Assembly: GCA_040754375.1 (NCBI GenBank)
Contig: JBFMCT010000002.1
Coordinates: 62,001 to 126,000 of the forward strand
DNA: 64,000 nucleotides
Direction: 5' to 3'
Source: Actinomycetota bacterium
Lineage (GTDB): Bacteria > Actinomycetota > Acidimicrobiia > Acidimicrobiales > AC-14
Part shown: piece after piece, positions 49,330 through 58,230 of the stretch
How the letters are laid out: every line of letters begins with the position of its first letter
Numbering within the stretch: the stretch's first letter is position 1
Program-made: the position numbers and the translations under genes
The notes under the pieces: model-generated
Told to the model about the DNA's origin: nothing
Seen by the model: only the letters and a program-made list of their open reading frames with translations
Database searches by the model: none

Positions 49330-52008
49330 TCACCCCTTGGCGTCGGCCCAACTGGCGCCCCAGGACACGTTGACCTCGAGGGGCACCGACAGCTCGCACA
49401 CCCCTGACATGGCCTCGAGGGTGGCCCCGCGGGCGGCCTCCTCCTCGTCGGGGGGCACTTCGAGGATGACCTCGTCGTGCACCTGGAGCACCAGGCGGCT
49501 CCGCAGCCCTTCGGTCGCCAGGGCCCGGTCGAGGCGGACCAGGGCCATCTTGAAGATGTCGGCGGCCAGGCCCTGGATGCCGGCGTTCATGGCCTGGCGT
49601 TCTCCGGCCTGGCGCAGCCGGAAGTTCGACGACGACAGCTCGGGGATGTGGCGGCGGCGGCCGAACAAGGTCTCGGTGTACCCCCGGTCGCGAGCCTCGG
49701 CCACCGTGCGGTCCATGTACGAGCGCACGGCTGGGAAGGCCTCGAAGTAGGCCCCCAGGATGTGGGCGGCCTCGTCGGTGGGGATGCCCAGGCGCTGGCC
49801 CAGCCCGTAGGCCTCCATGCCGTAGGCCAGCCCGTAGGAGACCATCTTGGCCTTCGACCGCTGCCCGATCGTGACCTCGGCCGGGTCGCACCCGAAGATG
49901 CGGGCGGCCGTGGCCCGGTGGATGTCCTGGCCGGTGGTGAAGGCCTCGACCAGCCCCGGGTCCTCGGCCAGGTGGGCGATGACCCGCAGTTCGATCTGGT
50001 TGTAGTCGGCCACCAGGAAGCGGCACCCGTCGGCGGGGACGAAGGCCCGCCGGATCTTGCGGCCCTCCTCGGTGCGGATGGGGATGTTGTGGAGGTTGGG
50101 ACGGTCGGAGCTGAGCCGGCCCGTGCGGGCCACCGTCTGGTTGAACGTGGCGTGGATACGCCCGTCGGGGCCGACTTCGGCGATGAGGTTCTCGCCGTAG
50201 GTGGAGCGCAGCTTCTCGACTTCCCGGTAGCGCAGGAGGGGCTCGATGATCGGGTGCTGGCCCCGCAGCCTCTCCAGGGAGGCGGCGTCGGTCGAAAAGC
50301 CCGTCTTGGTCTTCTTCTGGGGTTCGAGGCCGAGCTTGTCGAACAGCACGTGGCGTAGCTGCACGGTCGAGTTGACGAGGAACGGCTCGCCGGCCAGCTC
50401 CTGCACCTGCTGTTCGAGCCGCCGGCCTTCTTCGACGAGGCCCTGGTTCAGTTCCCGGAGCTGGTCCACGTCGACCCGCACGCCGGCGTCCTCCATCCGG
50501 GCCAGGACCCTCACCAAGGGGCGCTCGACGTCGTCGTAGAGCCGGCGCAGGCCTCGCGCCCCCATGGCTTCGTCGAGGACTTCGGCCAGCCGGGCGGTGG
50601 CCACCGCCCGCAGGCCGGCCTCGTCCGCGGGCTGGGCGGCCGTGCCCGCCAGGTCGAGCTGGCCGGCGGGCGGCGCGTCAGGCGAGCGCAGCTCGACGCC
50701 CAGGTAGCGGGCGGCCAGGCCTTCGAGGGCGTAGGTGCCCTCGGCCGGGTCGATGAGATAGGCGGCGATGGCCGTGTCCACGTCGAGGGAGCCGACGTCG
50801 ACGCCCAGCCGCCCAAGACCCCTGGTCAGCTCCTTGGCGTGGTGGGTGACCAGGGGAGGCCCGCCCCGGGCCAGCAGGGCCGACAGGGCTTCGCGGGCTT
50901 CGGAGGTGGCCAGCAGGTCGGCAGTCACCCAGGCCGCGCCGGCCGGGCCGGTGGCCACGGCCACGCCCGCCAGCGGGGACCGGCCCTCCTCGCCCGTCCA
51001 GGCGGCCACCAACGAGACGGGCCCCGGGCCTGCGGCCAGCGAGGTGAACAGGTCGGCGGCCTCGGCCCCGGTGCGCACCGTGCGGGTCTCGACGTCGAGG
51101 GTCTCGGCGGGGGGCGCCGGGGCGGGCGCCACGCCGTTGCCCACCGCCTCCTGGAGGCGGGGCAGCAGCGTGTTGAACTCCAAGAAGCGGAACAGGGTGC
51201 GGACCTCGTCGAGGTCGTAGCGGCCCATACGCAGGTCGTCGAGGTGGACGTCGAGGGGGACGTCGCGCACCAGGGGAGTGGCGGTGGCGTTACTGCGGAC
51301 CTGGTCCTCGGCGGCCCGCAGGTTCTCCCGCAGCTTGGGGGTGTTCGAGTCGACGTTGGCGAACACGCTGTCGAGGTCACCCCAGGTGTTGACCAGCTTG
51401 GCCGCCGTCTTGGCGCCCACACCAGGTACGCCCGGCAGGTTGTCGGACGGGTCGCCCCGCAGGGCGGCGTAGATCGGGTAGAGGGACGGCTTCACGCCCG
51501 TACGTCCCTCGATGCCGGCCTCGTCGAGCAGCAGGTAGTCGGACACGCCCCGCAGGTTGTAGAGGACCTTGACCCACGGGTCCTCGACCAACTGGAACTC
51601 GTCGCGGTCGCCGGTGACGACGATCACCTCGTCGTGGCGGTCGCGAGCCTGGGTGGCCAGCGTGGCGATCACGTCGTCGGCCTCGAAGCCGGGGGCGTCG
51701 ACCATGGGGATCTTGAGGGTCTCGACCACCTGGCGGATCAGGCCCATCTGCTGGCGCAGGATGTCGGGCGCCTCGGCCCGGCCCTCCTTGTAGGCGGGCA
51801 CGAGGTCGTGGCGGAACGTCCGCTCGGGCCGGTCCCAGGCCACGACGATGCCGTCGGGGCGGTGGTCCTTGAGCAGGTTGATGAGCATGGAGGTGAACCC
51901 GAAGGCCGCGTTGGTCACCTGGCCCGAGGCCGTGGCCAGCGTCGTCGGGAGAGCGAAGAAGGCGCGGTAGGCGAGCGAGTTGCCGTCGAGGAGGAGGTAG
52001 CGGGCCAT
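49330..52008 (-). CDS. polA: DNA polymerase I
   Basis: Repair and Okazaki-fragment polymerase, 892 aa. The N-terminal 5'-nuclease has LLDGNSLAYRAFFAL, DAPGFEADDVIATLA, VVTGDRDEFQLV and the helix GVPGVGAKTAAKL. The middle exonuclease domain lacks the catalytic acids: the first strand reads VSLVAAWTGEE where DTET would be, so proofreading is presumably lost, as in mycobacterial and Taq enzymes. The polymerase domain has ATFNQTVARTGRLSSDRPNL, DYNQIELRVIAHL, RSKAKMVSYGLAYG and LQVHDEVILEV. Normal length. Divergent from the DtxR-type gene. Confidence 0.97.
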   Translation of the reverse strand: MARYLLLDGNSLAYRAFFALPTTLATASGQVTNAAFGFTSMLINLLKDHRPDGIVVAWDRPERTFRHDLVPAYKEGRAEAPDILRQQMGLIRQVVETLKIPMVDAPGFEADDVIATLATQARDRHDEVIVVTGDRDEFQLVEDPWVKVLYNLRGVSDYLLLDEAGIEGRTGVKPSLYPIYAALRGDPSDNLPGVPGVGAKTAAKLVNTWGDLDSVFANVDSNTPKLRENLRAAEDQVRSNATATPLVRDVPLDVHLDDLRMGRYDLDEVRTLFRFLEFNTLLPRLQEAVGNGVAPAPAPPAETLDVETRTVRTGAEAADLFTSLAAGPGPVSLVAAWTGEEGRSPLAGVAVATGPAGAAWVTADLLATSEAREALSALLARGGPPLVTHHAKELTRGLGRLGVDVGSLDVDTAIAAYLIDPAEGTYALEGLAARYLGVELRSPDAPPAGQLDLAGTAAQPADEAGLRAVATARLAEVLDEAMGARGLRRLYDDVERPLVRVLARMEDAGVRVDVDQLRELNQGLVEEGRRLEQQVQELAGEPFLVNSTVQLRHVLFDKLGLEPQKKTKTGFSTDAASLERLRGQHPIIEPLLRYREVEKLRSTYGENLIAEVGPDGRIHATFNQTVARTGRLSSDRPNLHNIPIRTEEGRKIRRAFVPADGCRFLVADYNQIELRVIAHLAEDPGLVEAFTTGQDIHRATAARIFGCDPAEVTIGQRSKAKMVSYGLAYGMEAYGLGQRLGIPTDEAAHILGAYFEAFPAVRSYMDRTVAEARDRGYTETLFGRRRHIPELSSSNFRLRQAGERQAMNAGIQGLAADIFKMALVRLDRALATEGLRSRLVLQVHDEVILEVPPDEEEAARGATLEAMSGVCELSVPLEVNVSWGASWADAKG

Positions 52009-52062
52009 CTGCCAGCAGATGGTACGGCGGACGGCGCCGGACGGGGGTGGGGCCCGGGCCGG

Positions 52063-52068
52063 TAGGAT
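52063..52068 (+). promoter_or_regulatory. -10 element of DtxR-type gene
   Basis: TAGGAT, 8 nt before ATG 52077, consistent with a leaderless transcript. The -35 region is not recognisable. Confidence 0.4.
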
Positions 52069-52076
52069 GGCCGGTC

Positions 52077-52736
52077 ATGGCCGACGGCTTCCACCCACCC
52101 GTCGAGGAGTACCTGGAGGCGATCTGGGAGCTCGAGGAGGAGGGCACCCTGGTGATCCAGGCTCGCCTGGCCGAGCACCTGGGCCATTCGGCGCCGACGG
52201 TGTCCGAGACCGTCAAGCGTCTGCGCGAGGACGGCTACGTGACGATCGACCGCCGCGTGCTGCAGCTCACGGCCCCGGGCCGGGAGCGGGCCGAGAGCGT
52301 GGTGCGCAAGCACCGGCTGGCCGAGCGCTTCCTGCTCGACGTGATCGGGATCCCCTGGAGCCAGACCCACATCGAGGCCTGCCGATGGGAGCACGTGATG
52401 TCCGACGCCGTTGAGGAGCGCATCCGCACCATCTTGGGCAACCCGACGTCGTGCGCCCACGGCAACCCCATCCCCGGGTCCGAGGCCCCCGACGTCGAGC
52501 TGTACCCCCTGGCCGACACCCAACCTGGTGACCGGGTGCGGCTGGAGCGGGTCACCGAGCAGGTCGAGGTCGACCAGGAAGCCCTGGACTACCTCGACAG
52601 CCACGGTTTCATACCGGGGGCCGACGCCGAAGTGCGTACCAAGGCCCCCGACGGCACCCTGACCCTCGACCTCAAAGAGGGCAGCATCGCCCTCGGTCCC
52701 GGGTTGGCGCGCCTGCTCTACGTGGCCACCACGTGA
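52077..52736 (+). CDS. DtxR/IdeR-family metal-dependent repressor
   Basis: Protein of 219 aa. The HTH (VIQARLAEHLGHSAPTVSET and VKRLREDGYV) is followed by the dimerisation/metal domain with HRLAERFLLDVIG, EACRWEHVMSD and NPTSCAHGNPIPG, matching the Cys/His/Glu ligands of DtxR-like regulators, and a C-terminal FeoA/SH3-like domain (GDRVRLERV). Acts on iron or manganese genes; its targets are not in view. ATG 52077. A lipoprotein gene overlaps its stop by 4 nt. Confidence 0.93.
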   Translation: MADGFHPPVEEYLEAIWELEEEGTLVIQARLAEHLGHSAPTVSETVKRLREDGYVTIDRRVLQLTAPGRERAESVVRKHRLAERFLLDVIGIPWSQTHIEACRWEHVMSDAVEERIRTILGNPTSCAHGNPIPGSEAPDVELYPLADTQPGDRVRLERVTEQVEVDQEALDYLDSHGFIPGADAEVRTKAPDGTLTLDLKEGSIALGPGLARLLYVATT

Positions 52737-53542
52737 CGAGGCGGGTGGCCGGTCGGGCCGCCGTCCTGCTCGTCGTGCTGGCCCTGGTGGGTGCCGCCTG
52801 CGCGGGCGACGACGGGCCCACTGCGGGGGCGGCCGAGCGGGTGCGGGCGGCCGGGCCCGCCACCTTGGAGGAAGGCACGGCTCGTATGGCCCTGCGCCTC
52901 GTGCTCCCGGGACCGCGCCCGACCACTGTCGCGGGCGAGGGGGTCGTCGACTTCGCCGGCCGCCGGGGCGCGCTCAACCTCGACTACGGAGACCTGGGGG
53001 CCATGCTGGCCGCGGCCGATGGGCCCCTGGAGACGGTCCTCGAACCGGCGGGCGTGTTCGTACGGGTGCCGGGCCTGATCGGGCCCGACAAGCCGTGGGT
53101 CAAAGTCGACCTGGCCGCCCTCGACGACGTGGCCGGGGTCGACGTGGGCCCTTTGGGCCAGCTCCAGTCGGCCGACCCCGTGCAGGCCCTGGCCTTCCTG
53201 CTGGGCGCCGGGGAGATGCGCAAGGTGGGCGAGGGGCGGTTGCGGGGCACGCCCACCACCCGCTACCGAGGGGTGCTCGACCTGGCCCAGGCGGCGGCCG
53301 CCGCTCCCCCCGAGCTCGGCCCGTCCGTCGAAGCAGCCCGGGCCGCCCTCGGCGGCCAGCCAGTCCCCGTCGACATCTGGGTCGACGACGAGGGCCGTGC
53401 CCGCAAGCTGCGCCTGGAGACCGGTTCGGGCGAGGGCAAGGGCACCGTAGAGATGGAGCTGTTCGACTTCGGCGCCCCGGCCGACGTGGTCACCCCGCCC
53501 GCCAGCCAGGTCACCGACCTGACCTGGCTCTTCGGCGGGTAG
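52733..53542 (+). CDS. Lipoprotein, LppX/LprG-like
   Basis: Protein of 269 aa; the signal peptide ends in the lipobox VGAAC (Cys near residue 23). The rest forms a beta-rich domain with DFAGRRGALNLDYGD, WVKVDLAALDDV and a closing PVDIWVDDEGRARKLRLE, the pattern of LppX/LprG-type lipid-binding lipoproteins (by pattern). The GTG start overlaps the DtxR gene stop by 4 nt, so the two are co-transcribed, which suggests metal-dependent or shared control. Membrane-anchored on the outside. Confidence 0.75.
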   Translation: MTRRVAGRAAVLLVVLALVGAACAGDDGPTAGAAERVRAAGPATLEEGTARMALRLVLPGPRPTTVAGEGVVDFAGRRGALNLDYGDLGAMLAAADGPLETVLEPAGVFVRVPGLIGPDKPWVKVDLAALDDVAGVDVGPLGQLQSADPVQALAFLLGAGEMRKVGEGRLRGTPTTRYRGVLDLAQAAAAAPPELGPSVEAARAALGGQPVPVDIWVDDEGRARKLRLETGSGEGKGTVEMELFDFGAPADVVTPPASQVTDLTWLFGG

Positions 53543-53568
53543 CGGCCGGGTCACCCACGGGAGGTGAA

Positions 53569-53610
53569 GTGGCGGTCGCCGAGAATGAGGTGATCCGCAA
53601 CCACGCCTAA
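53569..53610 (+). CDS. Possible 13-codon ORF with good ribosome-binding site
   Basis: GTG to TAA encoding 13 residues (begins VAVAENEV), preceded by GGGAGGTGAA with near-ideal spacing. It lies between convergent genes, overlapping the last 4 nt of the ANTAR gene. May be an upstream leftover or a leader peptide; coding cannot be shown. Confidence 0.25.
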   Translation: MAVAENEVIRNHA

Positions 53611-54182
53611 GGCTCCAGTTCGCCGGCGAGGACCTGTTCGGCCACGGTCTTCATCTTCACCCGCAGGCGCATGGCCGTGCGCTGGATGAACGTGAAGGCG
53701 TCGGCCTCGGTCAGGCCGTGGCGGTCCTGGAGCAGGCCCTGGGCGCGGTGGACGAGCCGGCGGGTCTCGAGCTGGTCACGCAGGTCGTCGGACTGCTGCT
53801 CCAGCGACTTGACCTCGGCGAAGCGGGCCAGGGCCACCTCGATGGCCGGGACCAGGGCGCTGGTCTGGAAGGGCTTCACCAGGTAGTTCATGGCCCCGGC
53901 CTCGGTGGCCTGCTGTACGAGGTCGCGCTGGCTGAAGGCGGTGAGGATCAGGACGGCCGCCTTGCGGGTCGAGACGATCTCCCGGGCCGCGGAGATGCCG
54001 TCCATCCCGGGCATCTTGATGTCGAGTATGGCGAGGTCGGGCCCGAGGTCACGGACCAGGGTCACGGCCTCGTCGCCCCGGCCCGTCTCGCCCACGACCT
54101 CGTAGCCCTCCTGTTCGAGGGTCTCTTTGAGGTCGAGGCGGATGATGGCTTCGTCCTCGGCGATCACCACGCGGACGGTCAC
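53607..54182 (-). CDS. Response regulator with ANTAR RNA-binding output (PdtaR-like)
   Basis: Protein of 191 aa. Receiver domain with VVIAEDEAIIRLDLKE, phospho-acceptor Asp in LAILDIKMPGMDG and Lys in YLVKPF; C-terminal ANTAR domain (RRLVHRAQGLLQDRHGLTEA, then FTFIQRTAMRLRVKM). ANTAR proteins bind paired-hairpin RNAs and prevent transcription termination. Mycobacterial PdtaR (Rv1626) also lies near polA, so this is the likely ortholog; no PdtaS-type kinase is seen. GTG 54182, with GGGGGG upstream. Confidence 0.9.
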   Translation of the reverse strand: MTVRVVIAEDEAIIRLDLKETLEQEGYEVVGETGRGDEAVTLVRDLGPDLAILDIKMPGMDGISAAREIVSTRKAAVLILTAFSQRDLVQQATEAGAMNYLVKPFQTSALVPAIEVALARFAEVKSLEQQSDDLRDQLETRRLVHRAQGLLQDRHGLTEADAFTFIQRTAMRLRVKMKTVAEQVLAGELEP

Positions 54183-54201
54183 CGCAAGGCCCCCCTCATT
54201 C

Positions 54202-54492
54202 TCAGCCGGCCTCGGCCAGCCGGTCGAGCAACTCGTCCTGGGCGCGGCTCAGCTCGGCGATCGAGGCCACGATCTCGGTCCTGCGCCGGGCCATGGCATC
54301 GGCGTGCCTCTGGGCCTCGCGGTGCTCCTTGTCGGCCAGGGGAGTCTCGGACACGAGGGCCCGGAGCCGGGCCTCGTCGGCCGCGTCGTTGAGGAACGCC
54401 GACTGTTCGTCGACGACCGCCAGCTCGGCCCGCAGCTTCTTCAGCCGCTCGGCCTGCTGGGACAGCCGCTTCTCCACGAGCCAACGGGACAC
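54202..54492 (-). CDS. Small coiled-coil protein, unassigned
   Basis: Protein of 96 aa, almost entirely helical and charged, with heptad-like spacing over residues 5-90. Minus-strand TAGACT lies 6 nt before the GTG start, suggesting a leaderless message. It is followed 19 nt later by the ANTAR regulator and could be co-transcribed. Function unknown. Confidence 0.75.
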   Translation of the reverse strand: MSRWLVEKRLSQQAERLKKLRAELAVVDEQSAFLNDAADEARLRALVSETPLADKEHREAQRHADAMARRRTEIVASIAELSRAQDELLDRLAEAG

Positions 54493-54579
54493 GCCGGGAG
54501 TCTAATTGGCCCCGGGGGAACCACAGGGCCTCGGCAGTCGTCCAACGGGCGTACGAACCCGACTGGGAGGTCAGGACGG

Positions 54580-55566
54580 ATGCGCCGGACAGGGACGATC
54601 GCCGCAGGGGCGTTGGCGTTGCTCGTAGTGGCAGGGGCTGTGGTGGCAGCCACCACCGGCGACGTGAGGGAGGCCTCCGGGCCGGTCGGCGACGAGGCCA
54701 CCGCCACCCGCGAGCCGGCGCTCGGGGCCGCGCCCGGCGAAGGGTCGTCGGCCGCCTTCGACGGTCGGGCCGACCTCGTGGCCCCCGACGTGGCCCGGGG
54801 CCAGGCCATCGGGGTGCCGCCCTCACCCGGGGGCACCGTCGACCCGGCCGGGCCGAGGGTCGTGCGGACCGCCGAACTGGCCATCGAGGTGGACGAGGGC
54901 CGTTTCGGGGCCGCCTTCGACCGGGTGGCGGCCATCGCCGCCTCCCACAACGGGTACGTGACCTCGTCTTCCACGTCGTCAGCGGGTACTGACGCCAAGC
55001 TCCCCGGGGGCCCGGAGCGGGCCAACTCGGGCCACCTGACCCTGCGGGTCCCCTCGGACCGCTTCGAGGAGGCCCGGGCCGCGCTACGCCAGGTCGGGAC
55101 GGTGGGCTCCGAGTCGCTGCGGGGCGAGGACGTGGGCGGCCAACTGGTCGACTACGACGCCCGCCTGCGCAGCCTGCAGGCCCAAGAGGAGTCGCTCCAG
55201 ACGTTGGTGGGGAGGGCGACCAACGTCGGCGAGGTGATGCAGGTGCAGAGCGCCCTGTTCTCGGTACGCCAGCAGATCGAGCAGCTCCAGGCCCAGCGCA
55301 ACCAGCTGGAGCAAGCCGCCAGCCTGGCCACCATCTCGGTTTCGGTGTATGAGCCCGGTGCCGGCGCCTTCGTCAGGCCCCAGCCCGAACCGGCCACGGG
55401 GCTGGCTCGCAGCTTCGAGCGGGCCGTGGACGGCTCGGTGGCCGTCGTCGGGGGGATGATCGTCGTCGTGGGTTACCTGGCCCCCCTGGCCGTGCTCGCC
55501 CTCGTGGTGTGGGGGGTCGTGCGCCTGCGCCGGCGCCCGACGCCCCCGGTGGCGCCCGCCGCCTGA
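54580..55566 (+). CDS. DUF4349-domain membrane-anchored protein
   Basis: Protein of 328 aa. N-terminal membrane/signal segment (IAAGALALLVVAGAVVAATT), a long low-complexity linker, then the DUF4349 core: VVRTAELAIEVDEGRF, HNGYVTSSST, LTLRVPSDRFEEARAAL, VDYDARLRSLQAQEESLQTL, a coiled coil, and ATISVSVYEP, ending in a membrane segment near residue 300. The family is widespread and functionally unknown. ATG 54580 has GGGAGG before it. Confidence 0.85.
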   Translation: MRRTGTIAAGALALLVVAGAVVAATTGDVREASGPVGDEATATREPALGAAPGEGSSAAFDGRADLVAPDVARGQAIGVPPSPGGTVDPAGPRVVRTAELAIEVDEGRFGAAFDRVAAIAASHNGYVTSSSTSSAGTDAKLPGGPERANSGHLTLRVPSDRFEEARAALRQVGTVGSESLRGEDVGGQLVDYDARLRSLQAQEESLQTLVGRATNVGEVMQVQSALFSVRQQIEQLQAQRNQLEQAASLATISVSVYEPGAGAFVRPQPEPATGLARSFERAVDGSVAVVGGMIVVVGYLAPLAVLALVVWGVVRLRRRPTPPVAPAA

Positions 55567-55628
55567 CCGCGGCCCCGCTGGCCCGGCACCGGACCACGGC
55601 CCCGCGGCCCTGGGCTACGGTCGCTCGG

Positions 55629-57515
55629 ATGTCCCAGCCCTGGGGAGTGGCCTCCGGCTACCACACCGTGGACGGCCGGTGGCAGGAGGCGCCCCCGGCC
55701 ACCATGGAGGCCATCTGGGCGGCCATGGGGGCGGGGCCAGTGAGCGACGGGGCCCCCGAGGGCGCACCGCCCCCCGACGGGCCTCTGTTCGTCCACCCCG
55801 GCGAGAAGCTGGCGCTGTCCGCGCCGTCGCGGCTCACGCTGGAGGACGGGGCCCAGATCGAGGTCGGCCCGGGTACGGGCCGCGAGGCCCCGGCCGACCT
55901 GCCCCTCGGTTACCACCGCCTGGAACGGCTGGAGGACGGCGCCCCGACCGCGGTGGTGGCCAGCCCCGGGCGATGCCCGCTGCCCGCGGGGCGGGCCTGG
56001 GGATGGGCCGTCCAGCTCTACGCCGCCCGTTCGCTCCAGAGCTGGGGTTTCGGCGACCTGGCCGACCTCCGCCGCCTGGCCCGGTGGTCGGCCTCCGAGC
56101 TGGGGGCCGGCCTGGTGCTCGTCAACCCCTTGCACGCCGCCCTGCCGGGCACCCCCCAGGCGGCCAGCCCCTACTTCCCCAGCAGCCGGCGCTTTCGTAG
56201 CCCCCTCTACCTGCGGGTGGAAGAGGTACCCGGCGCGGCCGCAGCCGGCGCCTCGCTCGACGGGGTGGCGGCCGCCGGGCGTGCCCTCAACGCCCGCCGG
56301 CTCATCGATCGCGACGCCGTGTGGCGCCTGAAGGCCGACGCCCTGGAGCGAATCTGGACGGCGATCGGCGGCCAGCCCGGGCCCGACTTCGAGCAGTGGT
56401 GCGATGACCAAGGCGACGGGTTGCGCGACTACGGCGCGTTCTGCGGGTTATGCGAGGAGCACGGCCGGCCGTGGACGGCGTGGCCCGCCGAGTACCGCCA
56501 CCCGGGCTCGCCCGCCGTCCGGGCCTATCGCGACGCCCACCGCGACCGGGCCCGGTTCCACATGTGGCTCCAGTGGTGCCTCGACCTCCAGCTCCGAGCG
56601 GCCTCCGGCGATCTGGCCGTGGTGCACGACTTGGCGGTGGGGGTCGACGGGGCGGGTGCCGACGCATGGTTGTGGCAGGACGTGGTCGTGGCCGGAATGG
56701 CCGTGGGCGCGCCGCCCGACGACTTCAACACCCGGGGCCAGAACTGGGGGGTGCCCCCCTTCGACCCCTGGAAGCTGCGCTCGGCCGGCTACGGGCCGTG
56801 GGCCGAGACCCTCCGGGCGTCGCTGGGGCGGGGAGGGGGGGTGCGGGTCGACCACGTCATGGGCCTGTTCCGGCTGTTCTGGGTCCCCGAGGGGGCGAGC
56901 CCCACCGACGGGACCTACGTCCGCTACCCGGCCTCGGACATGCTCGACATCCTGGCCTTGGAGAGCCACCGGGCCGGGGCGTTCGTGGTCGGTGAGGACC
57001 TGGGCACGGTCGAAGACGGCGTGCGGGACGAGCTGGCGGCCCGCAACGTGCTGTCCTACCGGCTGTTGTGGTTCGAGCCCGGCGACCCCCAGACGTGGCC
57101 CGAGAAGGCCCTGGCGGCTGTCACCACCCACGACCTGCCCACGGTGGCCGGCCTGTGGACAGGCTCGGACGCCGACGCCCAGCGCTCCATCGGCATGGAC
57201 GTCAATGACGATGCCGCCGGCCAGACCCGGGACCGCCTCCGCCGGCTGGCCGCGGTCGACGACGGCGCCCGGGCCGAGGCCGTCGTCGAGGGCGCCTACC
57301 GGGCCTTGGCCCGGGCCCCGTGCCTGCTGATGACGGCCTCCCTCGACGACGCGCTGACCGTCGAGGAGCGCCCCAACATGCCCGGCACCACCGACGCCTG
57401 GCCCAACTGGTCGATCGCCCTGCCCGAACCGCTTGAAGCCGTGGAGGACGACCCCCGCCCGGGGCGCCTCGCCGGCCTGCTCCGAGGTGACAGCCCTCCT
57501 GGTCCCGACAGCTAG
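55629..57515 (+). CDS. malQ: 4-alpha-glucanotransferase (GH77)
   Basis: Cytosolic amylomaltase moving maltodextrin segments in glycogen/maltose metabolism; 628 aa. QLYAARSLQSWGFGDLADL is the start of the GH77 barrel, SPYFPSSRRF the conserved substrate loop, RVDHVMGLFRLFWVP carries the nucleophile Asp, VVGEDLGTVEDGV the acid/base Glu, and TTHDLPTVAGLW the third carboxylate. TACGGT lies 7 nt before ATG 55629, consistent with leaderless expression. N-terminal domain of about 100 residues as in actinobacterial MalQ. Confidence 0.95.
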   Translation: MSQPWGVASGYHTVDGRWQEAPPATMEAIWAAMGAGPVSDGAPEGAPPPDGPLFVHPGEKLALSAPSRLTLEDGAQIEVGPGTGREAPADLPLGYHRLERLEDGAPTAVVASPGRCPLPAGRAWGWAVQLYAARSLQSWGFGDLADLRRLARWSASELGAGLVLVNPLHAALPGTPQAASPYFPSSRRFRSPLYLRVEEVPGAAAAGASLDGVAAAGRALNARRLIDRDAVWRLKADALERIWTAIGGQPGPDFEQWCDDQGDGLRDYGAFCGLCEEHGRPWTAWPAEYRHPGSPAVRAYRDAHRDRARFHMWLQWCLDLQLRAASGDLAVVHDLAVGVDGAGADAWLWQDVVVAGMAVGAPPDDFNTRGQNWGVPPFDPWKLRSAGYGPWAETLRASLGRGGGVRVDHVMGLFRLFWVPEGASPTDGTYVRYPASDMLDILALESHRAGAFVVGEDLGTVEDGVRDELAARNVLSYRLLWFEPGDPQTWPEKALAAVTTHDLPTVAGLWTGSDADAQRSIGMDVNDDAAGQTRDRLRRLAAVDDGARAEAVVEGAYRALARAPCLLMTASLDDALTVEERPNMPGTTDAWPNWSIALPEPLEAVEDDPRPGRLAGLLRGDSPPGPDS

Positions 57516-57525
57516 CGTCGGCCGG

Positions 57526-58209
57526 GTGCAGATCGAGGGGCTCCGGCTGTGGGTGGCGGGCACCAACGCGTGGGTGGTGGCGCCGTCGGGGCCAGGGGGC
57601 GAGTGCGTGCTCATCGACGCTCCCCCCGACCCCGAGGCCATCCTCGGGCACCTGCGCGACAAGGGCCTGAAGCTGGTGGCCGTCCTGGCCACCCACGGCC
57701 ACGTCGACCACGTGGGCGGGGTGTCCGAGGTGGTGGGAGGTGTGCACCATCCTGGCCCGGTCCCCGTCCACATCCACGACGGGGACCGTCACATGCTGCT
57801 CGACCCCGTCGGGACGGGCGGCACCCTCAGCGAGCTGCTGGCCTACTCCGACCTCGACGTGAGCCCGCCCGAGCTGGTGCTGGGCCTCGACGACGGGGAG
57901 AGGATCTCGGGGGCGGGCATGACGTTCACCGCCATCCATACGCCGGGCCACACGCGGGGGTCGACGTGCTTCTTGCTGGAGGTGGACGGTCAGGCGCCCG
58001 TGCTGTTCACGGGGGACCACCTGTTCGCCGGTTCGATCGGGCGCACCGACCTGCCCGGGGGCTCGTTCGAGCAGCTCGTCGAGTCGATGATCGCCAAGGT
58101 CCTGCCCCTGCCCGACGAGGTGCAGGTGCTGCCCGGCCACGGCGACACCACCACCTTGGGCCAGGAACGGGCCACCAACCCGTTCATCAAGGCCATGCTC
58201 CCGACCTGA
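57526..58209 (+). CDS. Metallo-beta-lactamase-fold hydrolase (glyoxalase II-like)
   Basis: Protein of 227 aa. THGHVDHVGG supplies the HxHxDH zinc ligands, TPGHTRGS the next His, TGDHLFAGSIGRTD the bridging Asp, and LPGHGDTTTLGQE the last His; the length fits the short glyoxalase-II/MBL proteins that cut thioesters or related links. GTG 57526 is chosen because TAGCGT lies 7 nt upstream; GTG 57487, overlapping malQ, is an alternative. Cytosolic. Confidence 0.9.
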   Translation: MQIEGLRLWVAGTNAWVVAPSGPGGECVLIDAPPDPEAILGHLRDKGLKLVAVLATHGHVDHVGGVSEVVGGVHHPGPVPVHIHDGDRHMLLDPVGTGGTLSELLAYSDLDVSPPELVLGLDDGERISGAGMTFTAIHTPGHTRGSTCFLLEVDGQAPVLFTGDHLFAGSIGRTDLPGGSFEQLVESMIAKVLPLPDEVQVLPGHGDTTTLGQERATNPFIKAMLPT

Positions 58210-58230
58210 CCCCCCCGGGGGCCGGCGGGT

